Shown piece by piece: positions 35,143-44,792 of a DNA stretch of 64,000 nucleotides. Origin of the DNA: Hyphococcus lacteus (GTDB lineage: Bacteria; Pseudomonadota; Alphaproteobacteria; Caulobacterales; Parvularculaceae); contig NZ_JBEHZE010000001.1 of NCBI RefSeq assembly GCF_041058985.1, positions 1 through 64,000 of the forward strand. Reading direction: 5' to 3'. How positions within the stretch are numbered: the stretch's first letter is position 1; each line of letters opens with the position of its first letter. A program made the translations under genes and the position numbers. Below the pieces are notes generated by a model that saw only the letters and a program-made list of their open reading frames with translations, had not been told where the DNA came from and searched no databases.

Positions 35143-37245
35143 TCATCTGTCAGCAAACAATTCGGCGCAAATTTCCGCGAGTTCCGGTTCTCGGCCTTCG
35201 ACTAGAGGGGCGCTCAACGCTCGAGCTACTTCGGCAGTAGTAACTAGTTGAATAGCTGCGAGTGCACGTTCAGGTTTTGGGCCATTACGCGGCGCCTCAT
35301 CGGGGTAATAATCCTCAATTGCTCCTTTAGATAACACGCAAACGCCTTGCGCACGCAACACATCTATACAAGGAGTCAGCGCCGCCCGTGCCGCATCGTC
35401 AATCAAGCAAGCTTCACCACGTGCAATGTCATCTTCCCAAACGAATAGGCTATCTATAGTTTCGAGTGCCTCAGGCGGAACATTTCCATTTTCTTGAGCT
35501 AATCGGATAGCTGCCTTGGCGTCTGCATAACGCGTTTGCCACGATTCATTTTTCACTTTCGCCTTGATTTGCCTCGCTTTTGGCTCCGCAGGAATATTCA
35601 GGGCGGCCACACGGTCGTCAATGGTTTGGATTGCCGTATTGCGAATATCTTCCACCCCATCTGCACCCAAATGCTGGAAGCCTTCAAAAAAGGCATCCAG
35701 ATCCGCAACGATTTTGACTTGTATACCGAACGCTTCGAAAAAGCGGCGAAATTTTGCAAAGTTCCCTTTTCCGGATACCTGAACCATAGCGATATTTTGT
35801 GAGTCAAAATCCCATTCCTCATCGATTGTCTTTGAAACGTGCTTGAAGAATGCGTCATCGGATTCCCCCTCGAACAGCACAACGCGACGGCTGAAAAAAG
35901 CAGCATCAGCATTTTCGAATTTAGCAAGCCTGAAGGCTTCTGCACTTGCTGGGTCGAGATCAAAATTTACATCATGAATTACACCAATTGGTTTGGGGTC
36001 CGCGTGCTCCTTCGAGATACGCACAAATGAAGCTGTGATGCCAGGAGCGAAGAAAAGCGGAGAATGCGTAGTCACCACAACCTGAAAACGGCGAGAAATT
36101 TTTTCCAAAGTTGCGAAGAGAATACGTTGCGATTTGGGATGGAGGTAGAGCTCTGGTTCTTCAAACAAGAATAAGTTTGGACGCGGCGCCACACCGTCAC
36201 CTGCTGCCTCTGGCCCGCCAAACAAGCGATTTACATAGCATTGAAGTAACGCGAAGGTCAGTGAGCGTTTAATCCCATCACCCTTATTCTCTATAGAGTC
36301 TTTTGAACCGTCATCGACGAATATCTGCGCTGAGTTTAGAATAGCTTTGAGCTCTGGCGGCGGCACTTCGAGTTCGACTTTGACTGCTGGAAAATTCTCC
36401 GCAAGCCGCGCTTCAATATCAGATTCAAGGTCCTTTACCTTCTGATGGCGATTGTCCTCAATCTCACCCTCAACCTCAACGCGATTAAAAAACGCCCTCA
36501 AATCACTTAACGCGTTATTGATGTTATCTAGATCCGGAGCCATATCTTCCAGCAACAGACCAAGTAGACGCCCAAAAGAAGTCGATTGCGATGTCTTAAG
36601 GTCATCATTGATGTTCTTTACGGCAGGAATATATATCGGATCAGGCAGTAATTTGGTGATGGACGAAGCTATACCCGTTGGCAAAGGTCCTTCTCGCATT
36701 TCGAACAAATCGGCTGGGAGTTCCGTGATGCGCTCAGCGATATACTCCTTTGCCTGAGTTATGTTTGATGATTCAGGTGAACCATCGGCAAATTCAGGAA
36801 AGTGCTCATCGATTGCGGCCCGTACGGCGGCACCACGTTTTCCTTTGAAAATTTCATCAATCGTCGCCTGCTGGTACCGATCGTCGATTGGCCTCAAACT
36901 TTCGATGGCTATATCGATTTTCTGACCAAGCGCGTATCGAATAATCAACACAAGCCTTTCGTCGTTGATAAGCGGTGTAATTCTATCCCTGTGCGTATCC
37001 TCCAAGCGTGCGAGGTGGGGTACCGTGACGTTGTCAAATGCTAGACGAAATACAATAGGCGCTGATAGGTCGTAGTATAAACTCTCATCTAGTTGGGGTG
37101 GACGATTCAAAGCGTATGTAATCGCTTGAAGAATTGTCGATTTGCCGGAATTATTCTCCCCGACGATGCATCCAAATCGTGATGGCTTATATTCAGCATC
37201 CCGAAGGCCTTTGAAGTTCGATATTCGAATGCTTGAAATTTGCAA
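35143..37245 (-). CDS. OLD family ATPase with TOPRIM nuclease domain
   Basis: A 700-residue protein: an ABC-type ATPase domain (Walker A GENNSGKST at residues 29-37, LFEEPELYLHP near 355, VVTTHSPLF) followed by a TOPRIM nuclease (VLFEGESDD, then VADLDAF). OLD nucleases defend against phages; the class 2 member GajA works with the helicase GajB. No UvrD-like helicase is adjacent, so this is probably a class 1 solitary OLD. The N-terminus fits a TTG start at 37245, because MQISSIRISNFKGL is a typical beginning. It lies 91 bases after the Mre11-like gene start, same strand. Confidence 0.88.
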   Translation of the reverse strand: MQISSIRISNFKGLRDAEYKPSRFGCIVGENNSGKSTILQAITYALNRPPQLDESLYYDLSAPIVFRLAFDNVTVPHLARLEDTHRDRITPLINDERLVLIIRYALGQKIDIAIESLRPIDDRYQQATIDEIFKGKRGAAVRAAIDEHFPEFADGSPESSNITQAKEYIAERITELPADLFEMREGPLPTGIASSITKLLPDPIYIPAVKNINDDLKTSQSTSFGRLLGLLLEDMAPDLDNINNALSDLRAFFNRVEVEGEIEDNRHQKVKDLESDIEARLAENFPAVKVELEVPPPELKAILNSAQIFVDDGSKDSIENKGDGIKRSLTFALLQCYVNRLFGGPEAAGDGVAPRPNLFLFEEPELYLHPKSQRILFATLEKISRRFQVVVTTHSPLFFAPGITASFVRISKEHADPKPIGVIHDVNFDLDPASAEAFRLAKFENADAAFFSRRVVLFEGESDDAFFKHVSKTIDEEWDFDSQNIAMVQVSGKGNFAKFRRFFEAFGIQVKIVADLDAFFEGFQHLGADGVEDIRNTAIQTIDDRVAALNIPAEPKARQIKAKVKNESWQTRYADAKAAIRLAQENGNVPPEALETIDSLFVWEDDIARGEACLIDDAARAALTPCIDVLRAQGVCVLSKGAIEDYYPDEAPRNGPKPERALAAIQLVTTAEVARALSAPLVEGREPELAEICAELFADR

Positions 37246-37534
37246 AGCGGTATTCCCATTTATCGCAGGCTCGGAACGGGCTTAAAACGTCAGGACTGCA
37301 AGAATCGACAATACGCAATCGCGACTGACAAAACACTATGTACATAAATTCGGCGTTATTAATCAAAATGTTGCTACAACATATATTCAAATCGCCCGTG
37401 AGCTGGCGGTCGGTGTGGGCCAAAATCACCCGACGAATCGTTCCGAGTCTTACGTCCGGTTTTGCGCGCTTTCCAGTACTGGTAATTGAAAATTTTGCAC
37501 TGGTAGCGGGCGGGTCCGAGAGATGGCGTCTACC

Positions 37535-40500
37535 CTAGTAACGAAGCCTCTTTCGGATACCTGCCTCAGTATCTTGCCAATGGGCATCTTTGTCATATTG
37601 CTGCGCTATATGCTCAAATATTCTCTCTACAAATGGAAACTTAAATGCAACGCGCTCAGCAATTGAGCGATATTTTTCTGCAAGGTCACGCTCTTGTTGT
37701 CCACCTTCACCACGCCAATGGACGCCTCTCGAATTGAATAAACCAATAGAGAAACCCACCATCACATCTTCGGTTGCAACGAATTCTAAAGCTTCGCAAA
37801 CTGCATTATTTGGCCAGTTACCATTTTCATCTGCTAAAGACTTTGCCAGTAGCTCGCCGATTTTTTGGTCGCCAATTTTGACACGAGCATATTGTTTACA
37901 AAGCTGGCGAACTTCTCTGATCCATTCAATTAATATTGCAACTTTGCCTTCATCGGTTGCCTCATCAGAACCTGGTGTCTTCTTAAAACGATCAAGCACG
38001 CGATGCATATGAGTTGCATGACTCTGCTTAAGTTCATCATCTGCTATGATCCATTCTGGTGGATCGAGTTGATCATCATTCCGCCGATAAACTTGCGCCA
38101 GGACCTGCATGAATAAAGCCGGACTTTTAGAGATTTGTGATTCTAAGTTTGGAATGCCATACTCAGAATCATTCAATGCACTAATATACCTAAACTCAAG
38201 AGATGCGAGCTCATCTTCTGTATAGATGTCGCGCGACTGAACAATTTCAAATGCTTTTGAAACATCGTATGGCCTAATAGCGTAACCATAAGTCTCCTCA
38301 CTTGAGGATGTCATGTTGTTCAACATTTCATAAATGAGGTGTGTAGAGAGCTTTTCTAACACAAAGTGCATCGTCCTAAATGCAGCAATAGGTCGCCCCA
38401 CTCGAAGCATATTCTCTGCAATTAAATCAAAATAGGCTTCTAGATCCGCAAAAATGCGTGGTTCGAGGGTCCTCCAGTAAGCATCATAGGATTCCGCTTC
38501 GAGTTCTGAGACTAAGTCAAAAGTGCTTTGGCGTATTGGCGCCAGCGTTAGTGCTCTTACATATTCTTCATTATTGATTTTTGCCTTTAAAGATTCGAAA
38601 AATTTTCGTTGGTCTTTTTCGTTGATAGAAAACAAAAAGCCTGAACAAAAACTCCGAAACTCACCTACCTTTTCATCCATCGAGCCTTCAAGTGCGGATG
38701 ACAGTAATTGAATTTTTTTTGATGCGGCGGTTATAGTCATTCCAGACGCATAACCGATCGAATACCCAGCCCCAGATTGTTTGATGAGTTCTACGACGCC
38801 CGCGATGCCTTTTTCATTATAAATTTCTGAAATAGCGTTTTGTCGCAGATTTCTTATTCTCTCATCCCGCTTTTTATAATCATAGTCGTCACTATCGAGT
38901 TCTTCACCCGATTCTTCGACCCATTCAGTCTCGAATAACCACTGATGTTTTTGTATTAAGTCATTTGGCTCGAGAAAGTCGTATGCTTTTCGAGCATCAT
39001 CAATTATTGGCCGTTTTTTGTCTATGCGTTTACCACGTCTTGTAAATGCAAAGCGTCGAATCGTTTCCCTTAACTTCGCCTTTTGATCATCGTTGGCGTC
39101 TTTGGATTTTGACCAAACTTCAATTGTACTCCAAACTCTTGAGCGAAAGTCATTTCCAAGCCCATTTAGTTTCTCGACTAAATCTCCCAGAGTGTCAGCT
39201 GTGTGCGGTTTGTAACTCAAGCACAATTCTATGGCAGCACATTGAAAGTCATTAACATCTTTATTGGTTACCGTAGAAAATTCAGCGTCGAGATGATGTT
39301 GCCGCCATTTCGGTTTATAATTAGGGCTTGCTGAATCATGATGGTTTCCGAACTGAGAAACTGCGAGCCTCCAACCAACACCTGGGTATTTCTTGAAGAC
39401 CAACTGCAATAATTTTATGCGTTCATCCAATGTCGCGGTTGTTTGGGGCATCCATGACTTGAGAATTGATTCCAAAGTATTTTCTGGTTTGTTTGACCAA
39501 TTATCATCAATCTGATGATCTGCTAGTTTTGCCAAAACCTCGATAGCCCGGGTGAGGTGTTTTTTGTTCCACGCGATACCTTCCAGTGCCCAAAGCAAGC
39601 CTGAGCGTGGACATCCCCCAAAGAAAGCATTCTGGGAAGGTTCTAAAAGCGTTAGAATTTGAGGGTTCTCCGAATTGAGATCGGATTCGAGCGTGCTTAA
39701 AAACACTTCCGGTGAAGCTTCGGCATAGAATTGCATCTCATCTTTAAGTGAGTAGAGCTTTTCACGCGTCAGAGGTGTCATCAATCGACGAACAATCTGG
39801 TCAATTTTCACTTCTAAATTCATCCCAAATTTATCTTGGAACAAATCGTTACCGTGAACAGCTAAGAGAATAATCGTTTCGCAGATGCTCTCTCTGAGCA
39901 AAGAAGAATGGTCTCGTGTTTTTCCGTAGATATCGGCAATCCACCTCTTATCCTCATCTAATTCTATAGACGGGTCGGTTTCCGAAAGAACATATTCTCC
40001 GATCTCTAAAAAATCGGAGATATCTTTTTCAGTGACATACGGATGAATGGAGAACAACATGTCCATTTTTGAAACCGCACCGCGATAAGCACCCAACGAC
40101 CATACGGGGGCTTCATTAAACGCCAGCAAGTCGACAAGTTCGCTATCTAGTTGGTCGGCTGTTTTTTCAGTCAACAACTCGACAACCGTGCGATCCGACA
40201 TTTGCTCCCTACTCCACGCACCAATCAGAGCATAGGGGATTAACTTCCGCCCAACGTCAGCGTTTTGCGCCCACTCAGGAATTTTGATGAGTGGGTTTGT
40301 AGAAATCTGACGCCTCAAAACCGTTATTGAACGGCCCGTCTTCCTTTCCAGACTGGTCACTTGATCATCGGAAAAATTGAGATCAACTAGGGCTGACCTG
40401 AACTCTTCGTACCCAAGCTGACCAAGTTCGATTTCTGCGCTTTCGTGGCTTTTGTTTCTCGGTGTGATAACAATCGTGTGGAATTTCTTGAAGAAATTTC

Positions 40501-41641
40501 CGATTTCCTTCGCCATTTCAGCGTGACGCAATATAGCAATAAATGGCGTTACCGAACTCTCAAACTTCCTTAGGCTTGACAGGTCATCGAATATTAACGC
40601 TCGATCACCGAACTTCACTGTCGAAGCATCGTCACTTAAAAAGAAAGCAGAAACAAATGCCAACGCTTCATCTGTAGAATCTGCAGATACTGACAAAATT
40701 CGAGACGGTGCTGTTTCAAGCCACCGACCAATTTCGCTTTTACTGCGATTTACCGAGTTTTGGAAAAGTGGCAGAGGTAATACAGGATCAGTTACTTCTG
40801 ACCAATTTTGCCAAGCGTTCTCAGGGGTTATAATTCCGTCACGAGGCACTCCAATTATTTCGCCAAACCACCTTTGAGCAGGAATTGATTGTTCGAACCA
40901 TTGCTCTAGATCGCTTGCATCGTAAGCTCTCACGGATTTCCAAACCCCCTCTTTGTTTTTCAAGATTGCCCACTCATCTTTTTCCTTCCAATTGCGCGGA
41001 GTTACAAAGACAAATGTTGTGTCGGATTTTTCGTCATTGCATAGGTTCGAATTGTGGGTGCGTGCTTTGTAGTCACTATTTGCTTTATCCTGTGGCTCTT
41101 TAGTGCAGCCGAACTCCCAACCAGATATGCCTGCGGGTATCCACGGTGTGGTCTCTGACGAGGTTAAATATCCGTCCCACCCGTGCCTCTGGGAATTGTC
41201 ATAGGCTGGAAAGTCAATTTCACTAATACTATCACTTGTTGACAGAATGAGTTTTCTTAACATCACTGCAAGTGTTGCGCGCGCCTCAAGATTATCATCA
41301 GACCATGCTTCTATCTGACGAGCCTTGATGCTCAAAAAGTCTGGGACGAAAGCTTTAACGGCAATCGATTTTTGTTGTTGCTCTATTTGCCATGAATCAA
41401 ATTCAGCTTGGCGGCTAAGAAGGTCGTTCTTATCCAATCCGAACGCCTTGGAGACTTTTACCGCCATATCTGGTGACAAGTCGGTTTTTTCATTCAGAAA
41501 AGAAGATAAAGCGACACGCGAAACGCCCAACATTTTGGCCGCATCTGTCACGCTGGTCTTTTTTACGGCAATCAGATCCTTCACGTATTTGCCGGGATGA
41601 TCGGGAATGCTGGTCGTTTTGGGCATATTTGACTCGAACAT
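37535..41641 (-). CDS. Giant HTH-nuclease-like protein, candidate defence effector
   Basis: A 1368-residue protein. Residues about 10-80 form a HigA-type helix-turn-helix (AAKMLGVSRVALSSFLNEK...MAVKVSKAFGL). Residues about 130-260 look like a PD-(D/E)XK-like nuclease region: Asp156 in GWDG, Glu176 in WEFGCTK, Lys181 and Lys186, then FVTPRNW and RAYDASDLEQW. Residues about 310-450 resemble a STAND-type NTPase that has lost its Walker A (SVSADSTDEAL) but keeps a hydrophobic-DD strand (RALIFDDL) and the TGRSITVLRR wing. The rest, about 450-1368, is long helical repeat-like sequence. It has AT-rich codon use. Layout recalls Avs-type sensors, with the HTH as an extra. Function is inferred; I know of no characterised homologue. 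Confidence 0.72.
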   Translation of the reverse strand: MFESNMPKTTSIPDHPGKYVKDLIAVKKTSVTDAAKMLGVSRVALSSFLNEKTDLSPDMAVKVSKAFGLDKNDLLSRQAEFDSWQIEQQQKSIAVKAFVPDFLSIKARQIEAWSDDNLEARATLAVMLRKLILSTSDSISEIDFPAYDNSQRHGWDGYLTSSETTPWIPAGISGWEFGCTKEPQDKANSDYKARTHNSNLCNDEKSDTTFVFVTPRNWKEKDEWAILKNKEGVWKSVRAYDASDLEQWFEQSIPAQRWFGEIIGVPRDGIITPENAWQNWSEVTDPVLPLPLFQNSVNRSKSEIGRWLETAPSRILSVSADSTDEALAFVSAFFLSDDASTVKFGDRALIFDDLSSLRKFESSVTPFIAILRHAEMAKEIGNFFKKFHTIVITPRNKSHESAEIELGQLGYEEFRSALVDLNFSDDQVTSLERKTGRSITVLRRQISTNPLIKIPEWAQNADVGRKLIPYALIGAWSREQMSDRTVVELLTEKTADQLDSELVDLLAFNEAPVWSLGAYRGAVSKMDMLFSIHPYVTEKDISDFLEIGEYVLSETDPSIELDEDKRWIADIYGKTRDHSSLLRESICETIILLAVHGNDLFQDKFGMNLEVKIDQIVRRLMTPLTREKLYSLKDEMQFYAEASPEVFLSTLESDLNSENPQILTLLEPSQNAFFGGCPRSGLLWALEGIAWNKKHLTRAIEVLAKLADHQIDDNWSNKPENTLESILKSWMPQTTATLDERIKLLQLVFKKYPGVGWRLAVSQFGNHHDSASPNYKPKWRQHHLDAEFSTVTNKDVNDFQCAAIELCLSYKPHTADTLGDLVEKLNGLGNDFRSRVWSTIEVWSKSKDANDDQKAKLRETIRRFAFTRRGKRIDKKRPIIDDARKAYDFLEPNDLIQKHQWLFETEWVEESGEELDSDDYDYKKRDERIRNLRQNAISEIYNEKGIAGVVELIKQSGAGYSIGYASGMTITAASKKIQLLSSALEGSMDEKVGEFRSFCSGFLFSINEKDQRKFFESLKAKINNEEYVRALTLAPIRQSTFDLVSELEAESYDAYWRTLEPRIFADLEAYFDLIAENMLRVGRPIAAFRTMHFVLEKLSTHLIYEMLNNMTSSSEETYGYAIRPYDVSKAFEIVQSRDIYTEDELASLEFRYISALNDSEYGIPNLESQISKSPALFMQVLAQVYRRNDDQLDPPEWIIADDELKQSHATHMHRVLDRFKKTPGSDEATDEGKVAILIEWIREVRQLCKQYARVKIGDQKIGELLAKSLADENGNWPNNAVCEALEFVATEDVMVGFSIGLFNSRGVHWRGEGGQQERDLAEKYRSIAERVAFKFPFVERIFEHIAQQYDKDAHWQDTEAGIRKRLRY

Positions 41642-41650
41642 GATAACCGT

Positions 41651-41697
41651 TAAGTGACACTTATCATATTCACTATTTGTTCACAAGTGTTTTGTGA
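41651..41697 (-). promoter_or_regulatory. Palindromic operators upstream of the giant HTH protein
   Basis: TAAGTGACACTTA at 41651-41663 is a perfect odd-length palindrome 10 bases before the start codon. A second repeat, TCACAA (41681-41686) with TTGTGA (41692-41697), lies 18 bases further up. A TATGAT (minus strand, 41668 to 41663) between them can serve as a -10 box. HigA-type proteins repress their own genes from such sites, so self-regulation by the N-terminal HTH is likely. Confidence 0.5.
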
Positions 41698-42070
41698 TTA
41701 TGTGTCTAAGCGGCTGTTTTTGTTTGCTTTTAAGTAACGTCGCCCGAAGAACAGGTTGTAAAATAGGACACGTAAAACGACCGTATGGAGCCAGAATGCT
41801 TGGTCAGCATCCTAATCCCAATGTCGGCTTATGCGCGCACAGCTGACTTTACATCAGATTGAAACCTCAATCCCCAGCTTGAACGGCCACACGGTAATTC
41901 GCAATCTTTGGGTTCGAACCCACCCCAACGCGACCGCTATTCCCAGACAATTCACTGGACTTTCTCCTGATAAAGAGCGTTGCTGTGGCTGTCGCGAATG
42001 CCTTGTTTCGCCCCCTGCCCGACCGTATCCGACGCCGGGCTTGTGGCGGTGCAACAACGAGGAGGCAATC
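41698..42070. other. Intergenic region before the recombinase module
   Basis: About 370 bases between the divergent giant-protein gene and the DUF3489 gene. The only notable item is the self-complementary GGGTTCGAACCC at 41910-41921, which looks like a tRNA T-arm without the rest of a tRNA. The frame upstream of the DUF3489 start is open but lacks coding character. Confidence 0.45.
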
Positions 42071-42331
42071 ATGGGCCAAAATGGAAAGACTAGTGCTAAG
42101 CGCCGGACCCAAAGCAACAAACCTGGAAAATCAAAGAAGAATCAAATTCTAGCGCATCTACGGCGTAAAAGCGGGGCAAGCCTTGAGGATTTAGCGGCGA
42201 TATCTGGGTGGCAAGACCATTCTATTCGCGGGTTTTTATCGGGCACCGTGAAGAAAAAACTCGGCTATACGCTGGTGGCGGAAAAACCAAATAAGGGCGC
42301 GCAGCGCTATTACATCCGAGACGCTAAATGA
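42071..42331 (+). CDS. DUF3489 domain protein
   Basis: An 86-residue basic protein, Lys/Arg-rich at the start and then a winged-helix-like DUF3489 domain (ILAHLRRKSGASLEDLAAISGWQDHSIRGFLSG). I chose the ATG at 42071, preceded by GAGGAGG at good spacing; the frame is open for 80 more codons upstream. DUF3489, DUF2924 and a large recombinase form a recurrent trio in alphaproteobacteria, and this one precedes them in the expected order. A DNA-binding accessory role is inferred. Confidence 0.83.
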   Translation: MGQNGKTSAKRRTQSNKPGKSKKNQILAHLRRKSGASLEDLAAISGWQDHSIRGFLSGTVKKKLGYTLVAEKPNKGAQRYYIRDAK

Positions 42332-42798
42332 AGCCGTATCGTGATAGCGCTGCGTTGGAACAGGAGCTCTTCCAACTCGAGCATCATTCCTTTGGTGAAC
42401 TGCAACAACTTTATAAAAAGCTGCATCGCCAAAAGCCACCCAAGCGCATTGGTCGTAAATTGTTGATCCTTGCCATTGCTTATGAGATGCAGCGCAAATT
42501 CCATCGCGTGCGTGTTGATCGTCTGCACAAGCGCGTGCTGGCGCAGAGTTCGAGTAGCAAGGGGCGTCAGGGCACCTCCAAAGTAAAGATTGCCCCTCGC
42601 CAATCCCTGCGGCCGGGCGGGCGACTGGTCCGGGAATGGCGCGGCAAGCAATATGAGGTCTATGTCGCCGATGATGGCTGCTATTTAGGCGGTAAGCGCT
42701 TTCGATCACTGTCGGCGGCCGCGGAAGCCATTACCGGGGTCAAACGCAATGGCCCAGCGTTCTTTGGGCTACGGTCCACACGCGTGCGTGCACAATGA
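42328..42798 (+). CDS. DUF2924 domain protein
   Basis: A 156-residue basic protein of the DUF2924 family. ELQQLYKKLHRQKPPKRIGRKLLILAI is the N-terminal helical part, and REWRGKQYEVYVADDGCYLGGKRFRSLSAAAEAITG the C-terminal part. The ATG overlaps the DUF3489 stop by 4 bases, and the recombinase ATG overlaps this stop by 4. It is consistently linked to serine recombinases; its molecular role is not established. Confidence 0.87.
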   Translation: MKPYRDSAALEQELFQLEHHSFGELQQLYKKLHRQKPPKRIGRKLLILAIAYEMQRKFHRVRVDRLHKRVLAQSSSSKGRQGTSKVKIAPRQSLRPGGRLVREWRGKQYEVYVADDGCYLGGKRFRSLSAAAEAITGVKRNGPAFFGLRSTRVRAQ

Positions 42799-44438
42799 AA
42801 CGCTGCGCCATTTATACGCGTAAATCGACCGAAGAAGGGCTTGATCAAGCCTTTAACTCTCTCGATGCCCAGCGAGAAGCTTGTGAAGCCTATATCGCGT
42901 CCCAGCGACATGAGGGCTGGAAACTGGTCAAGACCCGCTTTGATGATGGTGGCCTCTCCGGCGGCAATATGGACCGTCCTGCACTCAAGGCGCTGCTGGC
43001 AGAGATTGACGCTGGGCGCATTGATCTCATCGTCGTCTACAAGGTGGACCGCCTCACCCGATCGCTTGCCGACTTCGCTAAACTGGTGGAACGCTTTGAT
43101 GCACAAGAGGTCTCCTTCGTCTCTGTAACCCAGCAGTTCAATACGTCGTCCTCCATGGGACGGTTGACGCTAAACGTCCTCTTATCCTTCGCCCAGTTCG
43201 AACGGGAGGTCACGGCCGAACGGATCAAGGACAAGATTGCAGCTTCTCGCCGCAAAGGTATGTGGACAGGCGGCAACCCACCCCTCGGCTATGACAATAT
43301 CGATAAGAAGCTTGTGGTGAATGAGGTCGAAGCGGTCATTGTACGGTCCATCTTCGATCTTTATCTCAAAACGGGCCATGTTCGTGCAATCATCAATATT
43401 GGAATGGACCAGGGATGGGTCACCAAACGGCGAGCTAATGGCAAAGGCGGCAAGCCACTTTCTCGGGGACCGCTTTATCACATCCTCGCCAATCCGATCT
43501 ATGCGGGGCTGATGCGTCAGGGCAAAGATCTTCATCCCGGCGAACATGACGCGATCATTGCGCGTGATCTATGGGAAAAGGTTCAGGAGAAACGCAAAGC
43601 GAGCACGAGGTGGACCGGACCAAAGGGAATGTTCCGGAGTTCTCTTACCGGAAAACTCTACGCGAACGATCGTCGCCTCACACCAAGCCACGCCAAAAAA
43701 GGCAGAAGGCGTTACCGCTATTATATCAGTCACGCGAATGCATCCCCGACGGATAGTGCACGGATAACGTTGAGAGCGGATGATGTCGAACAATCGGTCG
43801 CGACAGCGCTGGATCGTTGGATTGTAAACCCAAAATCGGCAACGCTTGATCTTGTAAAAGCCGGCACGTCGCTGGCGGTGATAGAGCGCGTTCGACATGC
43901 GCTTGAACAGCATGTTACCGGTCCATCGAATCTACCAGCCTCCGACCTCGCGCGATGGGCACCGATCATCGAGCGCATCGATATCACTGACAATGCGGTT
44001 TCGATCTCCCTTGACGTCGCCCGCCTTCTTCAAACATCGGATTTGCAAATTCACCTGTGCTCAAAGTGCACGATCACCGCCCCTGCAGCCATTCGTCATT
44101 GCGGACAGGAGCGCCGCTTCCTACTCGGAGATGTCGACCATCAGCGTGGTCCCGATCCGGCCATATCTGGATTGCTCTCCCGCGCCCACCATTGGAAGAA
44201 GACGTGGTTTGAAAACCCTGAAAGAGAGCTTGCAACCATCGCTGAAGCTACAGGCGCGGATCAAAGTACAGTCAGCAAAACCATCCGCCTGGCGTTTCTT
44301 GCACCCGACATTATCGAAGCTTTTCTCAGTGGCTCGGCCCCAATCGAAATTAATGCGGAAACACTGAAGCGCCTTCCTCGGATTCCAGCCAGTTGGGCGG
44401 AACAACGCAAACTGCTTGGATTCGACGAACGTCGATAA
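42795..44438 (+). CDS. Large serine recombinase
   Basis: A 547-residue site-specific recombinase. The N-terminal resolvase domain has the catalytic Ser11 in IYTRKS and the Arg-rich KVDRLTRS region; the recombinase domain follows (GNPPLGYD, ILANPIYAG). The zinc-ribbon cysteines found in many large serine recombinases are missing in the corresponding region (LYANDRRL). The C-terminus carries a helix-turn-helix (IAEATGADQSTVSKTIRLAFL). It probably integrates and excises the neighbouring island. Gene order after DUF3489 and DUF2924 is canonical. Confidence 0.9.
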   Translation: MKRCAIYTRKSTEEGLDQAFNSLDAQREACEAYIASQRHEGWKLVKTRFDDGGLSGGNMDRPALKALLAEIDAGRIDLIVVYKVDRLTRSLADFAKLVERFDAQEVSFVSVTQQFNTSSSMGRLTLNVLLSFAQFEREVTAERIKDKIAASRRKGMWTGGNPPLGYDNIDKKLVVNEVEAVIVRSIFDLYLKTGHVRAIINIGMDQGWVTKRRANGKGGKPLSRGPLYHILANPIYAGLMRQGKDLHPGEHDAIIARDLWEKVQEKRKASTRWTGPKGMFRSSLTGKLYANDRRLTPSHAKKGRRRYRYYISHANASPTDSARITLRADDVEQSVATALDRWIVNPKSATLDLVKAGTSLAVIERVRHALEQHVTGPSNLPASDLARWAPIIERIDITDNAVSISLDVARLLQTSDLQIHLCSKCTITAPAAIRHCGQERRFLLGDVDHQRGPDPAISGLLSRAHHWKKTWFENPERELATIAEATGADQSTVSKTIRLAFLAPDIIEAFLSGSAPIEINAETLKRLPRIPASWAEQRKLLGFDERR

Positions 44439-44716
44439 GTCAACGCTGATGAGTTCGAACGACTTGGCCTGCCCCCGCGCTCGTTCCTCCGCCGGTCTCC
44501 AAAAACACTCTGTATAATGATGGTCGTTGTGCAATAAATATGTGCATCGCTCACATCTTCAGGTGGTCGTCGAAAATTGGCTTTAGAGACTTTCAGCGAA
44601 TTCGGCCCTGCTTTACGCAAATGGAGATCGGGGAGACAACGCCATCTCGCGAAATCCCGCGGACATGCGGGCTTTGAGGCTTGTTCCAGTTGGTCGGCGT
44701 GAAATGGAGGACTGAA
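44439..44716. other. Region between recombinase and tRNA-Val
   Basis: About 280 bases with no gene that I can support; an antisense frame across the end of the recombinase lacks any recognisable protein. An attachment site may lie here, but I found no direct repeat of the tRNA end within the window. Confidence 0.4.
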
Positions 44717-44792
44717 TGGTGGGCGGTGACGGGTTCGAACCGCCGACCCTCTCGGTGTAAACGAGATGCTCTACCAGCTGAGCTAACCGCCC
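44717..44792 (-). tRNA. tRNA-Val (anticodon UAC)
   Basis: On the minus strand the acceptor stem GGGCGGT pairs with ACCGCCC. D-loop AGCTCAGCTGGTAGAG, anticodon loop TTTACAC with TAC, and T-loop GGTTCGAACC are all present, and CCA is encoded at the 3' end. It marks the border between the accessory island and the core region. Confidence 0.95.

Noticed and set aside
41910..41921. GGGTTCGAACCC, resembling a tRNA T-arm before the recombinase module
   Set aside because: No matching acceptor stem, D-arm or anticodon loop could be built around it, so it is not called as a tRNA or tRNA fragment.
41831..42070. N-terminal extension of the DUF3489 gene
   Set aside because: The ATG at 42071 has a strong GAGGAGG site, and the upstream residues are atypical for the family.
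44261..44620. Antisense frame of about 119 codons over the recombinase end
   Set aside because: It mirrors the recombinase coding sequence and has no recognisable protein features.
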